DNA of 64,000 bases from Flavimobilis marinus (GTDB taxonomy: Bacteria; Actinomycetota; Actinomycetes; Actinomycetales; Cellulomonadaceae): positions 62,001 through 126,000 of the forward strand of contig NZ_FONZ01000001.1 in the NCBI RefSeq assembly GCF_900113055.1, written 5' to 3'. The translations under genes and the position numbers were made by a program. A model generated the notes under the pieces. The model worked only from the letters and a program-made list of their open reading frames with translations. It made no database searches and had not been told where the DNA came from. Shown piece by piece: positions 19,001 to 27,462 of this stretch (the first letter of the stretch is position 1; the number at the start of each line of letters is the position of its first letter).

Positions 19001-21574
19001 GTTGGTCTGTGCGTCGCTGGGGACGATCGCCGCGTCGTGACGCTCGTAACCGGGCGCCGTGACCGTGAGGTCGGAATCGACAGGGGGCAGATTTGCGAGT
19101 GAGTACCCGCCGCCAGCGAGAGTCTCGGTCCTTGCGGACCAGTACGTGGCGTCGTCGCCGCTGCGTACGCTCAGCTCAGCCCCTTCGACGGGGGTGCCAT
19201 CGGTCGAGGTGACGGTGCCTGCGAGCGTGACGCCGGCTGCGGGTCGCCAGGTCACGGAGTGCGTCTGGCCTGCCTCCAGCGTCAGGACCTGAGCCGACTC
19301 GGGTGTCCACGCAGCGGCGCTCGCCGAGTAGTACTGCGGGGCGAAGGTGCCGCGGTTGAGGAAGAAGGTGTAGTCACCGGGGGCGACGGTAAAGCGGAGC
19401 TGCCCGTCCCATGCCCACTCTTCGGTCGCGGTGTCACCGCGCAGAAGCGTGCCGTAGTCGTCCCAGTCCGCACCGCTCGCCGACAGGTCGATCACGAGCG
19501 TGGCGTAGGCGGCGAGCTGCGCGTCGGCGGTCGTCGCCTTGGCCGTCTCGACCGTGACGACCGAGGAGTCCTCGAGGTCGGCAGCCCCGCCGAGGTGGGT
19601 CGTGGGGAACCCAGCGTCGGCTCCGTCGAACTCGAGCGCGTACGTGCCGGACAGAAGTCCACCGACCGTGTAGCTGCCGTCCTCCGACGTGACCGCAGAA
19701 CCAGCCCTAGTCAGACCGGGAACGCGGTACGCCGTGACGACGACTCCCTCAACAGCCTTACCGGTGGCCTTCGCCGTCACGGTCCCGGAGACCCGGCCGG
19801 CGGGGACCATGGTCGCGTCAGCGCCGACGGTGTCGGCGTCGCGCGGGACGGCGGTCGCGTTGCGCCCGGACCGCACGTTGCCCAGCAGGACGGTCGCGCG
19901 CTCGACGTGCGAGAACTGCACGGTGTAGTCGCCGCTGTCCGGCATCACGCCGGTGATCGCGTAGTGACCGTCGGCGTCGGTGATGGCCGAGAGGTCCGTC
20001 GGCTCGACGTCGTAGCCGTCGATGAGGGCCAGGCGCGCCGTAGCGCCCTCGATGGGGGCTCCCTGAGCGTCACGGACGGTGCCGCTCACGGAGTGACCGT
20101 CGAACAACGTCCACGAGACGGTCCGGGGCGTGCTGGCGGAGAGTGCGATCGGGGTCGCCGACTGCCGGTCCGCGCGGTTCTCGTAGTACTGCAAGGGGAC
20201 GGCGCCCGACTCGCTGAAGATGCTGACGACGTAGGAGCCAGCGGCAAGCTTGCTGAACGTCGGCGTGGGGCCAGTGGTCTCAGCCACGTGCTTGCCACGA
20301 TCGGTGTACAGCGCGTACACCGCGTCGTCGGGAGCGTTCGCCACCTCGAGGCGCAGCGAAGCCCCCGCGGCCATGGTCACGTCGACGTCGAGGGTGTCGG
20401 CCTCGATCGCGACGGTCTTCGCCCCTGCCTTGGTCGTCGCGCCGCCCAGGTATGTGGTCAGGTGGTCGGACTGTGCGACCTTGACCGAGTAGGAACCGGG
20501 GAAGAGGCCCTCGAAGCGGTAGCGGCCATGGGCGTCGGTCTTGACGCTCTCGCGCTCGGCGAGGTAGCCGTCCGAGTCGCGGAGGAGTCGCACCGAGGCC
20601 CCGGCGAGGGGCGTGCCGTCGGGGGACGTGACCGCACCCGCGAGGACGTGTCCGGTCAGCCGCTCCCAGTGGATCCTGGTCGTCTGGTTCGGCACCACGG
20701 TGACGGGCGTGGCCTCGTCCTCGGTCTCGCTGTGCAGGTAGTACTCGTTGCCGTAGCGGAGCGTGTAGCTGCCGGCGGGCAGTGCGCGCGTGCTGAACGA
20801 GCCGTCTTCGGCGACGTTTGCGTCATCCCAGCCCTGCTGGCCGATTACATCGACCCTGCCCAAACGGCCGAGTGGGCTGATAGTGCCCGTGATGATGCCG
20901 CCGGCCCGAAGGGTGACGTCGATGTGCGCGCTGCTCGCGAGGACAGGAACGGCCTTGTTGTAGTCATCGCTGCCGTAGTAGCCAGAGAGCAGCAGGTCTT
21001 GGCCCTCGACCGAGACGCGGTGCTGGACTCCTGGGACCAGGCCCGAGATCTTGTAGGTGCCTTCATCCCCTGTGGTTGCGTAGCCACCACTATCAGAAAG
21101 GCTGTTGTACGAATGAGCGGAGACCGTCGTACCAACGACTGGCTCGCCCTTCTCGTCGGTGACGCGGCCGCTGATCGTGGCAGCCGTCGCTAGTTCGGCG
21201 TCGATGCCGGTGGATCCTGCCGGGACCGGCGTCGCGTCTGCGAGGTTGCGGACGTCGTCGTAGTACTCGTTCACGAGGGTCCCGCTGTAGTCCTGGAACT
21301 CGACGGTGTACTCGGTGTCGGGGGTGAGTCCGGCGACGACGTAGTCGCCGCTCGCGTCGGTCGGGGCGCTCCCGACCCACTGTCCGTCGGGGGCGTAGGC
21401 GTAGACCCAGCTGCCTGCCACTGGGTCTCCACCTTCGGTCGTGACACGACCGGAGATGGTCGTCCCCTCGGGCTCGGCCGCGGCCGCCGCCGGAACCGTC
21501 AGCGCGCCGAATGTGAGCGCTGAGACGATGAGCAGGGCGAAGGCTGCAAAGGACCTTCGGAGTGAGCTGAGCAC
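16022..21574 (-). CDS. Giant secreted multi-domain surface protein (carboxypeptidase-like and Ig-like repeats)
   Basis: 1,850 residues, GTG start with GGAGGT. A signal peptide (about 1-35, ending AAAAAE) is followed by a long row of carboxypeptidase-regulatory/Cna-B-like beta repeats (units of the type ISGRVTDEKGEPVVGTTV...YKISGLVPG) to about residue 1,215; a PPC-like domain (about 1,216-1,335, NDDFADALPL, TLWYTITP); several bacterial Ig-like repeats with TVTFWVNGR or VDFFDGTTKVG; a hinge of TPPVV repeats (about 1,625-1,651); then Ig-like and very lysine-rich C-terminal beta modules. No LPXTG anchor is seen. Probably an extracellular or wall-associated adhesin or matrix protein. The C-terminal DNA is shared with the next gene (see repeats). 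Confidence 0.85.
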   Translation of the reverse strand: MLSSLRRSFAAFALLIVSALTFGALTVPAAAAAEPEGTTISGRVTTEGGDPVAGSWVYAYAPDGQWVGSAPTDASGDYVVAGLTPDTEYTVEFQDYSGTLVNEYYDDVRNLADATPVPAGSTGIDAELATAATISGRVTDEKGEPVVGTTVSAHSYNSLSDSGGYATTGDEGTYKISGLVPGVQHRVSVEGQDLLLSGYYGSDDYNKAVPVLASSAHIDVTLRAGGIITGTISPLGRLGRVDVIGQQGWDDANVAEDGSFSTRALPAGSYTLRYGNEYYLHSETEDEATPVTVVPNQTTRIHWERLTGHVLAGAVTSPDGTPLAGASVRLLRDSDGYLAERESVKTDAHGRYRFEGLFPGSYSVKVAQSDHLTTYLGGATTKAGAKTVAIEADTLDVDVTMAAGASLRLEVANAPDDAVYALYTDRGKHVAETTGPTPTFSKLAAGSYVVSIFSESGAVPLQYYENRADRQSATPIALSASTPRTVSWTLFDGHSVSGTVRDAQGAPIEGATARLALIDGYDVEPTDLSAITDADGHYAITGVMPDSGDYTVQFSHVERATVLLGNVRSGRNATAVPRDADTVGADATMVPAGRVSGTVTAKATGKAVEGVVVTAYRVPGLTRAGSAVTSEDGSYTVGGLLSGTYALEFDGADAGFPTTHLGGAADLEDSSVVTVETAKATTADAQLAAYATLVIDLSASGADWDDYGTLLRGDTATEEWAWDGQLRFTVAPGDYTFFLNRGTFAPQYYSASAAAWTPESAQVLTLEAGQTHSVTWRPAAGVTLAGTVTSTDGTPVEGAELSVRSGDDATYWSARTETLAGGGYSLANLPPVDSDLTVTAPGYERHDAAIVPSDAQTNVVLTSHGAGSISGRVSDASGSAVEDASVVLRQWSDDEDWWEWIDEIQTDAAGDFSFKNVPAGTYSFDVSDSVGDLRSIRAGDPTSPTVTLAAGESSNVSVTLETGAKISGTAIGATGDVALYSLRADGYPLEEHYGPNPFTFSQLDAGAYLLWAEPTVDHPGQFLSTGGTKHIFDLAAHDSIEVTNWQVDPGVPSVIRAQSGDDSVAGIRVVVTNDLGMTVASGTTGADGLVMLRLPRGTHSVVLTDRQQRYTPTTTTLTVDDETTHHVALTAAGSVVGTVVDGVGSPVEGVQVSAGWEEDTTDQDGRFSVTGIELGTVGVVISGDLDFAEVRTTATLSVDRPRADLGTVPLGRAPAPANDDFADALPLRNGTIQLSNGGATVEPGERAGAHRTLWYTITPEVTSTVRIDLEDIHGWNRVNLALYTGDRVDGLTRIASRSEYEAVALSASLSAGQTYYVAVDAAPDATTFELGVSGLVVAKPDVVTTTELSVSAYRVAAGDPVRATATVSGAPAGTVSEAPTGTVTFWVNGRAAATVPLSNGIATLDVDTSNDGDLQITAAFNGAEGFAPSQSQNAEVTVFPELARVDLTLGASSIVAGDAVKVTAALHKPYPGSIEFYVDGVTHSVVEVVDGGAVTTVTDLAPGTHRIEASFIGEVANNDWWDNSVAVSVAQRATSTTLALSPDSVTLGDKVTATATVTPGAPGSVDFFDGTTKVGTGPIINGKATATFTPATAGTHTVKASYTGDVNHTGSTSPGVTLTVKAKEVTPPVVTPPVVTPPVVTPPVVTPPVVTPPAKVKVTLSTPTFSKTTQVYGHKLVATLTTTVKGASTGTVTFRNGSTTLGTAKIAGGKASLKLSKGVKPGSYKAVTATYSGTSTTTAATSPKAKTFTVAKTKLAKKAKVTGKTFKKNAKPKITLTLGKLTNGTYATGKVKIYVGKKVIKTIKLTTKHKGKITLTLPKRYRTTIKVKAAYQSTSTITGSTSKVTTVKAR
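16086..16357. repeat. 272-bp direct repeat, copy A
   Basis: Identical base for base to 21802-22073. Encodes the lysine-rich segment starting around AKTFTVAKTKLAKKAK in the giant protein (about residues 1,739-1,829). Flanking sequences diverge. Confidence 0.95.
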
Positions 21575-21737
21575 GAGACCTCCAGGTCCCCCGACCTCCT
21601 GCTCGCACGGGGACCTGCGCGCAAGAGCCGGGAGCGGACCATCGTCGCTCGGCCTCTCATCGGCTCGTCCCGCGAAGAACTTGATGGGACTGGAGCCCTC
21701 TTCACCCGCTGGGCGTGCGCGGACGCATCGCTCCAGG

Positions 21738-23648
21738 TCACCGCACCCTGAGCACCTTGATCTTCGACGTGGCCCCGGCCGTGGTCTTGGTGCTCACCAG
21801 CGCGGCCTTGACCTTGATGGTGGTGCGGTAGCGCTTGGGCAGGGTGAGGGTGATCTTGCCCTTGTGCTTGGTGGTGAGCTTGATGGTCTTGATGACCTTC
21901 TTGCCGACGTAGATCTTGACCTTGCCGGTGGCGTAGGTGCCGTTGGTGAGCTTGCCGAGGGTGAGGGTGATCTTGGGCTTGGCGTTCTTCTTGAACGTCT
22001 TGCCGGTGACCTTGGCCTTCTTGGCGAGCTTGGTCTTGGCGACCGTGAAGGTCTTGGCCTTCGGGGAGGTCGCCGCCGTCGTCGTCCTGGTGCCGCTGTA
22101 CTTGGCGACCACACCCCGGTAGGTGCCCGGCTTGAGCTTCTTCGGGAGCGCGATCGTTGCTCTGCCGCGCGCGATCTTGGCTGTGCCGAGCTTGGTCGAC
22201 CCGCGATAGAAGACGACCGTGCCGGAAGCGGCGCCCCTGACGGTGGTGGTGACCTTCGCGACCTTCTTGTGGCCATAGATCTGCGTGCTCTTCGAGAACG
22301 CGGGCGTGGAGAGGCTGACCTTCGCCTTCGCGGGCGGTGTGACGACTGGAGGGGCCACTACGGGGGGCACCACTACGGGGGGCGCGACGACGGGCGGGGT
22401 CTCCACGGGGGGATTCACCACGGGCGGCGTGACCGGAGGCGCGACCACGGGCGGCTCGACGATGAGCGTGACGCCGTCGGACGGCCGCCCCTCGTGGGAG
22501 GCGTCGCCGGAATAGGTGGCCGTGATGGTGCGGGCGCCAGGCGCCTTCGGGGTAAAGGTTAGCGCGGCCTTGTCGTCGGTGATGGTGGCGGTGCCGAGGG
22601 AGGTGGCGCCGTCGAGGTACTCGACAGTGCCGGTGGCCCCTGCGGTCACCGTCGCGGTCACGGTGACGTCCTGACCGAGCGTGATGGTCGCGGAGGAAAG
22701 AGACAGTGCCGGGGTGGTGGGCCTCTTGCCCACGGTGATCATGGTGAGCTCCGACTCCCACTCGTCGTGCATCGCGTCGCCGTCGTAGCGCGCCCGGACC
22801 TCGTGGGTGCCCAGAGCCAACCCAGCCAGCGTGAACCGTGTGATCCCGTCGACGACCTGCTCCTCCGGGGTCGGCGCCTCGTCGACGTAGAGCAGGACGG
22901 ATCCCGACCGCGCGGCCGGCGTCCGGACGATGACCTCGACGTCGTCCCCGAGGGCCGGGCTCGCGGAGCTGACCTCGACCGCCCCTTCGACCACGCGCTT
23001 GCGCACCTCGAGATCGACAGCGGTTGACTCCCACGGTTGGAAGAACTCGTCACCGACGCGTTCGGCCGTGACGGTGTACGCGCCTGCTGCGAGACCGGTG
23101 AACGCGTGCGTCGCGCGACCGTCGCTCAGCTCGCTCTCGCCGTAGAACTCTCCGTCGAGGTGGAAGACGACCGTCCCGGCGACGTCCCGGTCGAGGCTCA
23201 CCGTGGCGGTGACGTCCTCTCCTACGGTGAGCACGGGGGGCTCGAGGGTCAGCTCTCCGGCGAGGGCGCGTGCTGGGCCGACGGACAGCGTGACCGTCTC
23301 GTCCCAGGGCTCGGACGGCCCGTCGTAGACAGCCATGAGGTCGTAGTCGCCCTCCGGAGGGGCCGCGAAGACCACCGCTGCGTGGCCGGCCGCAAGCTCC
23401 GCCGTCTCGATCGCCGACCCGTCGAGCGTGAAGTCGACGGCACCGGTCACGTCGTCGTCGAGCTGAACCGTAGCCGTCACTTGGTCTCCCGGGGACACCA
23501 GATCCGGGGCATAGGTGAGACCGATGCCCGGTGCCTCGCCCGGCTGCTCGTCGGCCGCCGAAGCGGGTGCCGCGAGGCCTCCGGCGACGAGTGCCGTCAC
23601 CAGGGCGGCGACGAGGGCGGACGCGCGGCGCTGATACCGGTGCGACAT
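21738..23648 (-). CDS. Secreted Ig-like repeat protein, paralog of the giant surface protein
   Basis: 636 residues from the ATG at 23648, chosen for its GGAGG site and because it begins the signal peptide (MSHRYQRRASALVAALVTAL, cleavage near ASAADE). The body is four Ig-like repeats (about 45-400; FTLDGSAIETAELAAGHA-type units), a hinge of PPVV/VPPVV repeats (about 400-436), one more Ig-like unit and the same lysine-rich C-terminal modules as the 1,850-residue neighbour. It lies directly upstream on the same strand, with a 163-base gap. Likely an extracellular structural or adhesive protein; no enzyme motif is seen. Confidence 0.85.
   Translation of the reverse strand: MSHRYQRRASALVAALVTALVAGGLAAPASAADEQPGEAPGIGLTYAPDLVSPGDQVTATVQLDDDVTGAVDFTLDGSAIETAELAAGHAAVVFAAPPEGDYDLMAVYDGPSEPWDETVTLSVGPARALAGELTLEPPVLTVGEDVTATVSLDRDVAGTVVFHLDGEFYGESELSDGRATHAFTGLAAGAYTVTAERVGDEFFQPWESTAVDLEVRKRVVEGAVEVSSASPALGDDVEVIVRTPAARSGSVLLYVDEAPTPEEQVVDGITRFTLAGLALGTHEVRARYDGDAMHDEWESELTMITVGKRPTTPALSLSSATITLGQDVTVTATVTAGATGTVEYLDGATSLGTATITDDKAALTFTPKAPGARTITATYSGDASHEGRPSDGVTLIVEPPVVAPPVTPPVVNPPVETPPVVAPPVVVPPVVAPPVVTPPAKAKVSLSTPAFSKSTQIYGHKKVAKVTTTVRGAASGTVVFYRGSTKLGTAKIARGRATIALPKKLKPGTYRGVVAKYSGTRTTTAATSPKAKTFTVAKTKLAKKAKVTGKTFKKNAKPKITLTLGKLTNGTYATGKVKIYVGKKVIKTIKLTTKHKGKITLTLPKRYRTTIKVKAALVSTKTTAGATSKIKVLRVR
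21802..22073. repeat. 272-bp direct repeat, copy B
   Basis: Identical to 16086-16357. After one mismatch the identity continues for 11 more bases and then breaks down. Encodes about residues 525-615 of the 636-residue protein. Confidence 0.95.
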
Positions 23649-24057
23649 GAAGACCTCCAGGGCCGGACCGCCACCCTCACGAGAGGCCGTCTGCATGAGC
23701 AGGAGCGGGCGTGGATGCGCACGCGTCGCGCCTCACGATCCTTCGCGGTCCCGGCGCGCACAAGACCCACCATGCCGATCTCACCCCGGATGGACCCACG
23801 ATCACCCCACGTGCGACGAGCGCCTGGTGGGTGGCGCAGGCCTGTCATCGCAGCGCTCGAGAAACTTCCTCGTGCACATCGCTCGCTTTCCGCCGTTCGG
23901 TGTGCGTACTATGTGGAGGTAGTTGCAGTGCCTCGCTCGTCTTACCCGCATGGTCCAACAACCTTGCGATTCTTGATCTTCAAGAGTGGACGCCGAACAC
24001 CGCGACGGGACGGCTCCGATGGTCGGAGCTGTGTCCGAGCACTCTGAGGAGTACAGA
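23649..24057. other. 409-base intergenic region upstream of the cold-shock gene
   Basis: Divergent promoters are expected here. A TACTAT box at 23907-23912 could be a -10 element giving a leader of about 140 bases for the cold-shock mRNA, as is common for csp genes, but no good -35 partner is seen. A short palindrome TCTTGA-TCT-TCAAGA lies near 23970. No gene was recognised. Confidence 0.4.
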
Positions 24058-24261
24058 ATGACTGTTGGTACCGTGAAGTGGTTCAACGCCGAGAAGGGCT
24101 TCGGCTTCATCGCCCCCGAGGATGGCAGCGCTGACGTGTTCGCCCACTACTCGGCGATCCAGACGAACGGCTACCGTTCGCTCGACGAGAACCAGAAGGT
24201 CGAGTTCGACGTCACGCAGGGCCCGAAGGGCCCGCAGGCGGAGAACATCCGCCCCGTCTGA
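24058..24261 (+). CDS. Cold-shock protein, CspA family
   Basis: 67 residues, the family's usual length; GAGGAG lies seven bases before the ATG. Single OB-fold nucleic-acid chaperone with RNP1 KGFGFI (13-18) and RNP2 VFAHY (27-31). Aromatic residues for RNA stacking (Trp8, Phe15, Phe17, Phe28) are all present. It binds single-stranded RNA/DNA and relieves secondary structure. A strong terminator follows; the leader is long, which suggests post-transcriptional control. Confidence 0.97.
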   Translation: MTVGTVKWFNAEKGFGFIAPEDGSADVFAHYSAIQTNGYRSLDENQKVEFDVTQGPKGPQAENIRPV

Positions 24262-24293
24262 TTTCCAACCTCGTGAGAGGTTGACGATCTCTT

Positions 24294-24327
24294 CGAACGC
24301 CCCGGTCCTCACGGACCGGGGCGTTCG
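24294..24327 (+). terminator. Terminator of the cold-shock gene
   Basis: Perfect 15-base inverted repeat (24294-24308 and 24313-24327) with a TCAC loop, 32 bases after the stop. Confidence 0.85.
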
Positions 24328-24377
24328 TCGTCTCCGTTCGAGATGCGAGGTTCGCAGGTCGGGAGCACGGTAGAGCC

Positions 24378-24530
24378 ATGACTGAGAACACCACGAACCC
24401 GTCCGAGCAGCCCTACGACCCGTCCAAGGACCCTGACTCCGACCCGGAGCAGCTCGCCTCGGCGCCCGACCCGCAGCAGCCCGACCAGGCTGAGGGCGAG
24501 GACGACCCGACCGAGACCGGCGGGGCCTGA
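24378..24530 (+). CDS. Small acidic protein of unknown function
   Basis: 50 residues, starting MTENTTNPSEQPYDPSK and ending TETGGA. It is rich in Asp, Glu, Pro and Gln, has no hydrophobic core and is probably disordered. The ATG is preceded by GTAGAG, a weak ribosome site. It sits three bases before the dehydrogenase gene, on the same strand and after the csp terminator, so the two may be cotranscribed. I know no family for it. Confidence 0.5.
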   Translation: MTENTTNPSEQPYDPSKDPDSDPEQLASAPDPQQPDQAEGEDDPTETGGA

Positions 24531-24533
24531 GCC

Positions 24534-25766
24534 GTGCGCGCGCTGACCTGGCAGGGTCGCGAGGACGTCCGCGTCGAGACGGTCCCCGACCCGCAGCTCC
24601 GCGAGGCCACCGACGCGATCATCAAGGTCACGTCCACCGCGATCTGCGGCTCTGACCTGCACCTGTACACGGTCCTGGGCGCGTTCATCGACCCGGGCGA
24701 CATCCTCGGTCACGAGCCCATGGGCATCGTCGAGGAGGTCGGCCCGGAGGTCACGCACATCAAGCCGGGCGACCGCGTCGTCGTGCCCTTCAACGTGTCC
24801 TGCGGCCGCTGTTGGATGTGCTCCCGCGGGCTCCAGTCCCAGTGCGAGGTCACCCAGGTCCACGAGCACGACAAGGGTGCCTCGCTGCTCGGCTACACGA
24901 AGCTCTACGGGCAGGTCGCCGGCGGGCAGGCCGAGTATCTCCGCGTCCCGCAGGCGCACTACGGACCGATCGTCGTGCCCGACGACGGAGCGCCCGACGA
25001 GAAGTACCTGTACCTCTCCGACGTCGTCCCCACGGCGTGGCAGGCCGTCCAGTACGCCGACATACCCGCTGATGGCACCGTCGTCGTCCTCGGCCTCGGC
25101 CCGATCGGCCAGATGTCCGCCCGGATCGCCCGTCACCAGGGCGCCCGCGTGATCGCCGTCGACCTCGTGCCCGAGCGCCTCGCCATGGCGGCCAGGCACG
25201 GCATCGAGACCCTCGACATGAGCGCGACCGACGACCTCGTCGCTGCGGTGCGCGAGATGACCGAGGGGCGGGGCCCCGACTCGGTGATCGACGCCGTCGG
25301 CATGGAAGCGCACGGCTCACCTGCGCTCAAGGGCATCCAGATGGGCGCGACCTTCCTCCCCGATGCCATCGCCCGTCCCATGATCAAGAAGATGGGCATC
25401 GACCGGCTCGCGGCGCTGCACGCGGCCATCGCGCTCGTCCGCCGCGGTGGGACGATCTCGCTCTCCGGCGTCTACGGTGGCATGGTCGACCCCATGCCGA
25501 TGATGGAGCTGTTCGACAAGCAGGTCACCATGCGGATGGGGCAGGCCAACGTCCGGCGCTGGGTCGACGACATCATGCCGCTCGTCCAGGACTCCTCCGA
25601 CCCGCTCGGCGTCCTCGACCTCCGGACCCACCGCGTCGCCCTCGAGGACGCACCCACGTACTACGAGAAGTTCCAGAAGAAGACGGACGGCGCCATCAAG
25701 GTGGTGCTCGACCCCGCGATGACCGCAGGCTCCGCACCCCTCCTGGGCAGCGGGGGGCAGGCGTGA
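24534..25766 (+). CDS. Zinc-dependent alcohol/formaldehyde-type dehydrogenase
   Basis: 410 residues, GTG start. Zinc-containing medium-chain dehydrogenase: catalytic zinc ligands Cys38 and His60-Glu61 (CGSDLH, GHEP), structural zinc cysteines 90, 93, 96 and 104, and the nucleotide site LGLGPIGQMSARIA. The length and the inserted segment near residues 245-300 match the glutathione-independent formaldehyde dehydrogenase-like group often annotated as threonine or S-hydroxymethyl dehydrogenases. Oxidises an alcohol with NAD(P); the substrate is not assignable. It overlaps the following epimerase gene by four bases (GTGA), suggesting a joint pathway. Confidence 0.9.
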   Translation: MRALTWQGREDVRVETVPDPQLREATDAIIKVTSTAICGSDLHLYTVLGAFIDPGDILGHEPMGIVEEVGPEVTHIKPGDRVVVPFNVSCGRCWMCSRGLQSQCEVTQVHEHDKGASLLGYTKLYGQVAGGQAEYLRVPQAHYGPIVVPDDGAPDEKYLYLSDVVPTAWQAVQYADIPADGTVVVLGLGPIGQMSARIARHQGARVIAVDLVPERLAMAARHGIETLDMSATDDLVAAVREMTEGRGPDSVIDAVGMEAHGSPALKGIQMGATFLPDAIARPMIKKMGIDRLAALHAAIALVRRGGTISLSGVYGGMVDPMPMMELFDKQVTMRMGQANVRRWVDDIMPLVQDSSDPLGVLDLRTHRVALEDAPTYYEKFQKKTDGAIKVVLDPAMTAGSAPLLGSGGQA

Positions 25767-26803
25767 GGGTCGCGGTCGTCGGCGGCTCGGGGAACGTCGG
25801 CACGGCGCTGATGCGCGCGCTGCTCGTCGCCCCGGAAGTCACGTCCGTGCTCGGCATCTCGCGGCGCGTCCCGACTGGCGAGCCCTACGCGAGCGCCGAC
25901 TGGGCGTCGTTCGACATCAGTCGACCGGCGGCCAGCGATGCTGACGAGCAGGGTCTGATCGAGGAGCTGGCGCAGCACCTCGAGGGGGTCGACGCCGTCG
26001 TCCACCTGGCCTGGCTCATCCAGCCCAACCGTGATCGCGACCTCCTACGACGGACGAACGTGGACGGCACGGACCGCGTCGTGCGGGCGAGCGCGCTCGC
26101 GGGTGTGCGCCAGATCGTGGTCGCGAGCTCGGTGGGTGCGTACTCACCGGTGCACGACGACGCCCCGCGCCGCGAGGACCACGCCACCGGCGGCGTGCCG
26201 ACCTCGCACTACAGCGTCGACAAGGCTGCGCAGGAGCGCGTCCTCGACCTGTTCGAGGCAGAGCACCCGGAGATCCGGGTCGCTCGCATGCGGCCCGGGC
26301 TGATCTTCCAGTCGGATGCCGGCGCGGAGATCCACCGCTACTTCCTCGGGCCGCTCGTCCCGAGGGCGCTGCTCAAGCCGGGTCTGCTCCCCGTCATGCC
26401 CTGGCCGCGCGGCTTCCGTCTGCAGGCGGTGCACGCCGACGACATGGCGCAGGCCTACCTCCTTGCCGTGCTCAAGCGAGCGTCCGGGGCGTTCAACATC
26501 GCCGCCGACGACGTGCTGTGGGGCGAGGACGTCGCGAAGGTCGCTGCTGGCGGAGGGCCGCTGGTGCAGATGCCGCCCGGTCTCGTCCGGACGCTGCTGG
26601 CGCTCGCCTACTCCGCTCACCTGGTTCCCGTCGACCCCGGTTGGCTCGACATGGGGGCAGGGGCGCCGCTGATGGACACCTCGCGCGCCAAGGAAGTCCT
26701 CGGGTGGCGGCCCACGCACACCGCGGCCGGGTCGATGGCGTCACTGATGGCCGGTATCGCGGGGGGCAAGGGCACCGCGAGCGCGCCCATGCGTCCCGCC
26801 TGA
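25763..26803 (+). CDS. NAD-dependent epimerase/dehydratase (extended SDR)
   Basis: 346 residues from the GTG overlapping the previous stop. Rossmann motif VVGGSGNVG at the N-terminus, VVHLAW at the end of beta-4, a catalytic Tyr and Lys in YSVDKAAQ, and RPGLIF after it. Extended short-chain dehydrogenases of this type act on sugar nucleotides or small ketones. Coupling to the zinc dehydrogenase suggests sequential oxidation/reduction of one compound; this is inference. No terminator is seen before the CIRCE element. Confidence 0.87.
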   Translation: MRVAVVGGSGNVGTALMRALLVAPEVTSVLGISRRVPTGEPYASADWASFDISRPAASDADEQGLIEELAQHLEGVDAVVHLAWLIQPNRDRDLLRRTNVDGTDRVVRASALAGVRQIVVASSVGAYSPVHDDAPRREDHATGGVPTSHYSVDKAAQERVLDLFEAEHPEIRVARMRPGLIFQSDAGAEIHRYFLGPLVPRALLKPGLLPVMPWPRGFRLQAVHADDMAQAYLLAVLKRASGAFNIAADDVLWGEDVAKVAAGGGPLVQMPPGLVRTLLALAYSAHLVPVDPGWLDMGAGAPLMDTSRAKEVLGWRPTHTAAGSMASLMAGIAGGKGTASAPMRPA

Positions 26804-26832
26804 GGCGCTTCGCCCAGCCCGGCGGCGCGGGA

Positions 26833-26859
26833 CTGGCACTCGAGAGTCGAGAGTGCTAA
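26833..26859 (+). promoter_or_regulatory. CIRCE operator (HrcA site) upstream of hsp20
   Basis: CTGGCACTC, nine bases, GAGTGCTAA. The right arm is a perfect match to the CIRCE consensus TTAGCACTC-N9-GAGTGCTAA and the left arm matches seven of nine. It lies 91 bases before the hsp20 start, so the gene is probably repressed by HrcA and induced by heat. Confidence 0.9.
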
Positions 26860-26950
26860 AACAGTGCTGTAGCCGCCGTGCTGGGGCCACCCGGCACGGG
26901 CTCGGCGCCCGGGAGGGCCGGGCGCCACGTCATGGTGGAGGTGAGGCAGC

Positions 26951-27391
26951 ATGGCTACCGCAGCAACATGGGACCCGTTCCACGAGATGGATCGGCTGGT
27001 CGGCTCGATGCTCGGAGCCCAGCGTGAGAGCGCAGGGATGCCGATGGACCTGTTCCGCACGGGCGATCACTACGTCCTCAACGTCGACCTGCCCGGGGTG
27101 GACCCCGGCACGATCGACGTCTCCGTCGAGGACCGCACGCTGACGATCCGCGCGGAGCGTTCTGCACGCACGGAGTCGGACGCCCAGTGGCTCCTCCGGG
27201 AGCGGCCGAGCGGCACCTACGCCCGTCAGCTGACGGTGGGCCGCGGGCTCGCGCTGGACAAGATCGCCGCGACCTACCGCGACGGCGTGCTCGCGCTCAC
27301 CATCCCGGTGGCGGAGGAGGCGAAGCCGCGCCGGATCGAGGTCGCGCACGAGGCCGAGTCGCCGCGGATCGAGCAGGCCGCGACGAGCTGA
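26951..27391 (+). CDS. Small heat-shock protein, Hsp20/alpha-crystallin family
   Basis: 146 residues, ATG with GGAGGTGAGG upstream. The alpha-crystallin domain covers about residues 38-135, with DLPGVDPGTIDVSVEDRTLTIRAER and the conserved GVLALTIPV near its end; a short tail follows. It is an ATP-independent holdase that binds unfolding proteins. The CIRCE element upstream points to HrcA control, unlike dnaK in this window, which has HAIR sites. Confidence 0.95.
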   Translation: MATAATWDPFHEMDRLVGSMLGAQRESAGMPMDLFRTGDHYVLNVDLPGVDPGTIDVSVEDRTLTIRAERSARTESDAQWLLRERPSGTYARQLTVGRGLALDKIAATYRDGVLALTIPVAEEAKPRRIEVAHEAESPRIEQAATS

Positions 27392-27404
27392 GATGCCACG
27401 CGTG

Positions 27405-27440
27405 CCGAGGGCCCCGTCGCTGCTGCGACGGGGCCCTCGG
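27405..27440. terminator. Bidirectional terminator
   Basis: Perfect 16-base arms (27405-27420, 27425-27440) with a TGCT loop, followed by TCTTA; shared by convergent hsp20 and the metallopeptidase gene. Confidence 0.88.
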
Positions 27441-27462
27441 TCTTAGTGCGTCCAGATGCGGA

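Noticed and set aside
21575..21737. A cyclic-di-GMP riboswitch before the giant surface-protein gene
   Set aside because: A GCCGATGAG stretch is present, but the conserved GEMM core blocks are not.
23960..23990. A HAIR-like site upstream of the cold-shock gene
   Set aside because: The palindrome TCTTGA-TCT-TCAAGA has a three-base spacer and lacks the CTTGAGT-N7-ACTCAAG pattern.
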